From positions 497,960 to 561,959 of the forward strand of contig MU394053.1 of assembly GCA_022578605.1 (NCBI GenBank): a DNA stretch of 64,000 nucleotides, read 5' to 3'. The DNA comes from Camillea tinctor (Eukaryota; Ascomycota; Sordariomycetes; Xylariales; Xylariaceae). A model generated the notes under the pieces. It did no database searches. It was not told where the DNA came from and was given only the letters and a program-made list of their open reading frames with translations. This document shows positions 61,223-64,000 of the stretch, piece after piece. Position 1 is the stretch's first letter. Every line of letters starts with the position of its first letter. Position numbers and translations under genes: made by a program.

Positions 61223-61940
61223 CTACTCCCCCCCTCCCTCCTCTTCTTCTAACCTACCTCTACTATCCCCACCAGCCTGCTTTTTCTCCTCTCCCACTTC
61301 TCCCACTGCCGCCCCAGCCTTCCGCGCGCCCTCTAACCGCCCCGAGTATAGGGCACCCAGCAGCATGGCCACGTGCGCGCAGTCCTCGCGCACGGAGCAG
61401 AGGACCCGGTTTATGGAGTCTTCGCACGCGAGGCGCCGGTCCAGGGCCGTGGTTAGACGGGTTAGGCGGGTGGTGGCGGTTTGGATGCTGGGAGGGGGGT
61501 TAGCAGGTTGGGGTTGGTTTTGGGGAGACGGGGAGAATAGGGGATGGGAGATAGGGAGCGAGGTGGAGGGGAAAGGGAGAAAGGGCAAGACTTACGTCTT
61601 CTGCGACTCGCGCTGGTAGTGCGTCTCGATGCGCCGGCGCAGAGCGGCGAGCCGCACGGCGTGGTCGGAGGCGATGCTCGCTTGGATCGAGGACCGCTTG
61701 GCTTTGTGTTTGGCCTGGGGCAAGGATAGAGCGGACAGAGAAGAGGGGTTAGATATCATACCTAAGGAGGTGGTTCATATATATACATCATGCTGGGTGT
61801 TGGGTGGGGAAAGAAAGAGGGAGAGAGGGATGGGCATAGCCTACGATCTTCTGCATGGCCTGCGGAATGCCACTCGTGGATGAGAGGTCGAACGCGCCTC
61901 CCGAGTCCGAGCCGGATGCTACGAATGGTGATTTGGGCAT
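61223..61940 (-). CDS. Small helical hypothetical protein, three exons
   Basis: Exons 61940-61845, 61714-61596 and 61487-61223 join in frame to 159 residues. All splice sites are GT-AG and the join reads MQKIAKHKAKRSS and then QRESQKTIQTATT. The protein starts MPKSPFVASGSDSGGAFD, continues as a long, charged, probably coiled-coil helix (HAVRLAALRRRIETHYQRES; TRLTRLTTALDRRLACEDS), includes a Cys-containing hydrophobic helix (LCSVREDCAHVAMLLGALYSG), and ends in a Gly/Glu-rich tail. I recognise no family. Size and helix pattern would suit a small subunit of a larger assembly such as a kinetochore or trafficking complex, but that is a guess. The intact frame over three exons supports a real gene. 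Confidence 0.7.
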
Positions 61941-62466
61941 TGTGGAGTGAGAGTAGAATATTACTAGAATACGAGGATTTGGTTGGGAATGTGATGTTTA
62001 GATATAACGGTAGGGTAAAGGGTGATAATGATTATTATAGATTTGATTCGATGCTCTGAGAATTTGGTATATATCTTGTGAATTGTCTAGGTTAGAGTGT
62101 GGTAGAGGTAAATAGATTTCGAATCCCGTAGTTGATGATGGGGTGTAAGTGACTTGGAATTTCACAAGTTCACAGAACCCGGAGATAAATAAAGTCACTG
62201 GCTTGAACTGTTTAGTCAGCTCTGCGTCTACATAAAAAAGAAAGAAGGAACATGCATCTTGATACATCTTGATACATTATGTAGTTCCTGCCATTGTAAT
62301 GTATCTTGAAGGGTAAATCAAGGAAGGTAGGTATGTACTTAGGTACATTGCACAAGGTAAGGTGATTGACCAATAGGAGGCCACTGGGCACTTTCCCATA
62401 TAAGCAAGCGCGGAACTTTATCCTGCCGGGTCCCGCCTTATTGATTTCACAAGAAGTACTTAAGTA
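61941..62466. other. Promoter of the small hypothetical gene, left flank of the MITE
   Basis: No gene seen. A 89-codon minus-strand frame at 61998-62267 lacks protein features. Confidence 0.45.
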
Positions 62467-62766
62467 CGTCTTCCAGCATCATTGTAGTTAGTGGGACGAA
62501 ATGTTACTTAACTCCACTTCCTTTCTAAAAGATACTATTCTATACATTTTATCTGGGAAACTACTTTAGAATTTTTTAGCCTTATAGCTAGTTACGTTTT
62601 TATCCAATTAAATACACTTTCGTAAAGTTTACAGTGGCAGATATTTCCCTTGCTTATTGGGTATACGGGTACAATTTGTATTAATTAGCCAATGAAAGCA
62701 TTATATTATAAGAAAGATGGAGTTTGTAACATTTTGCCCCACTAACTACAATGATGCTGGAAGACG
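62467..62766. mobile_element. MITE-like element with long terminal inverted repeats, TA target duplication
   Basis: The ends are inverted repeats beginning CGTCTTCCAGCATCATTGTA and staying nearly identical for about 43 bases (62467-62509 against the complement of 62724-62766). The first 29 positions match without error, two differences follow, and weaker similarity runs on for about 20 more. The 300-bp body is AT-rich and non-coding. TA dinucleotides flank both ends (62465-62466 and 62767-62768), as expected of Tc1/mariner-type insertion. The element lies 230 bases upstream of the Pxr1 start. No transposase is present in the window. Confidence 0.8.
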
Positions 62767-62996
62767 TAGACCTGACTTCAGTCGAGGCTGGGGTCCACTT
62801 TTGCATTAACTACTAGTAACTGATAACAGAAGTTAAAATCTTATCAACCAAAATTTTGGGCTACCTTCAACTCCACTAAATTCAGTGTCTCTTCCATAAC
62901 TTCAACTTGTACATACTCACATATCGCGATCTTTATGTGTCTGGGTTGATGTTGGCGTTGCTGCATTTCCATTTACTATAGACCAATTCTGTCATC

Positions 62997-64000
62997 ATGG
63001 GTCTCGCAGGGCCGCGGAAGTAATTACTGCCCTCTCCCCAGACTATTCTACAGAAAAAACAAGAATGCTAATTTATCTTCTCTCATAAGCCGGCGCAAAC
63101 TCGAATTCGACCCAAATAATACCAAATGGAGCCGTAACGAGAACACCTTCGGCCAGAAGATCCTACGGGCGCAAGGCTGGGAGCCGGGCAAATACCTCGG
63201 TGCCGAGGGCGCATCGCATGCTCAATTACATACTGCTGCCAATTCAGCACCCATCAAGATCAATCCCAAGGACGACACGCTAGGCCTGGGCGCGAAAGTC
63301 CGTCAGAAGCAGGGCGATGAATGCACCGGCCTTGACTCGTTCAAGGATCTCCTGGGAAGGCTTAATGGCAAATCCGAGGAGACCATAAAGAAAGAGCAAC
63401 AAGTCCGCTCAGATATCAAGACCAGCTTGTACGTCGAGAGGAGATATGGCTCGATGCGCTTCGTCCGCGGCGGGCTGTTGGTTGGGGACCAGATGAAGAT
63501 GAATGAGCTGGTCAGCAAGAACAATGCATCGGTAAAAGCAGAAAAGGAAGAAGAAAAAGAAATTAAGGAGGAAGAAAAAGATGCAGCGTCCGTTTTGGCG
63601 GATGTCACTGCCGAGCAGGTGAAGAAGGAGAAAAAAGAGAAGAAGTCAAAGAAGCGGAAATCAGAGGATTCTAGCTCTGCCGATACATCTGATGCCCCCG
63701 GGGAGAAGAAGCGGAAGAAGCGATCTAGAGACGAGGCCGCGCTGGACGACGAGGACGAAACGATCTCGCAAAAGAAGAAATCCAAAAAGTCCAAAAAGTC
63801 GAAGAGATCAAGAGAAGAAAACGATGTCGAAATCGAGTCATCAAAATCGGAAAAGAAAAAGAAGAAGTCCAACAAGTCAAAAGACTTAGTAGAAGAGTCC
63901 ACAGAAGATGCGCCTCTGGACGGCGCTAAAATAGAGAGGTCGAAGAAGAAGGATAAAAAGGACAAGAAGGACAAGAAAAATAGGAAAGAAAAGAAAGAAA
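62997..64000 (+). CDS. pxr1: Pxr1/PinX1 G-patch protein, 5' part (runs off the window)
   Basis: Exon 1 is 62997-63019 and exon 2 starts at 63090 and is open to the window end; the intron is 70 nt, with GTAATT and CATAAG borders. At least 311 residues are visible. The family acts in the nucleolus in rRNA and snoRNA processing and inhibits telomerase. MGLAGPRN is followed by LEFDPNNTKWSRNENTFGQKILRAQGWEPGKYLG, the G-patch that activates the Prp43 helicase in relatives. SMRFVRGGLLVGDQ follows. The rest is a very Lys/Glu/Ser-rich tail (for example SKKSKKSKRSREEN), typical of Pxr1. The weak donor and acceptor are accepted because they restore the conserved MGLA start. The stop codon is beyond base 64000. 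Confidence 0.9.

Noticed and set aside
63303..63974. 223-codon minus-strand frame rich in Phe/Ser
   Set aside because: It is the complement of the Lys/Glu/Ser-rich tail of the Pxr1 gene and has no features of its own.

Overview
The window is nuclear DNA of a filamentous ascomycete (Pezizomycotina, probably Sordariomycetes). The evidence is short GT-AG introns (mostly 50-100 nt), a Zn(II)2Cys6 regulator with a fungal-specific central domain, MFS transporters, a DUF2406 protein, Vma21, Pxr1 and Fun30-type genes, and long AT-rich spacers. Most genes are split, so I rebuilt the exons by hand. The joins keep frame in every gene except one junction of the ABC transporter. Exon coordinates are given in each gene entry.

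Left part (1-22,650) is a metabolic neighbourhood. An intronless DHA-type MFS exporter (1074-2789) and a small RRM-like protein (5085-5998) are followed by a tightly packed block. The block holds a Zn2Cys6 activator (6207-9201, -), a succinate-semialdehyde-dehydrogenase-like ALDH (10144-11904, -), a Baeyer-Villiger-type flavin monooxygenase (13109-14906, -), a dihydroxyacetone-synthase-like transketolase (15780-18067, -), a short-chain dehydrogenase (18658-20006, +) and a sugar-porter MFS (20719-22650, -). It has the shape of a catabolic cluster: importer, oxidoreductases, C2-transfer enzyme and a local regulator. A 26-bp palindrome lies 82 bp before the regulator start. A GGGTCCGGAAWTTGA-like word recurs in the enzyme promoters. 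I take this block to be the most interesting part of the window; its substrate is unknown.

Middle part (22,651-42,139). A 3-kb spacer and a small basic Ala/Lys-rich protein (25910-26446) precede a full ABCB transporter (28741-33709, -). Its exon 6/7 junction is one base out of frame under canonical splicing. Glucose-6-phosphate dehydrogenase (35998-38039, -) and ribosomal protein eL33 (41223-42139, +) follow; the latter contains 10-nt and 8-nt micro-exons.

Right part (42,140-64,000). A 9.2-kb spacer without a credible gene leads to a DUF2406 protein (51395-52763, +), Vma21 (54681-55346, -), a Fun30/SMARCAD1-type chromatin remodeller (56879-60403, +), an unrecognised coiled-coil-like small protein (61223-61940, -), a 300-bp MITE-like element (62467-62766) and the 5' part of a Pxr1/PinX1 G-patch gene that runs off the window (62997->64000, +).

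One sequence-quality problem matters. The first intron of the short-chain dehydrogenase contains a 61-base G run, ten Ns and T/A/C runs, which looks like a badly closed assembly gap. No tRNA, rRNA or CRISPR array was recognised.
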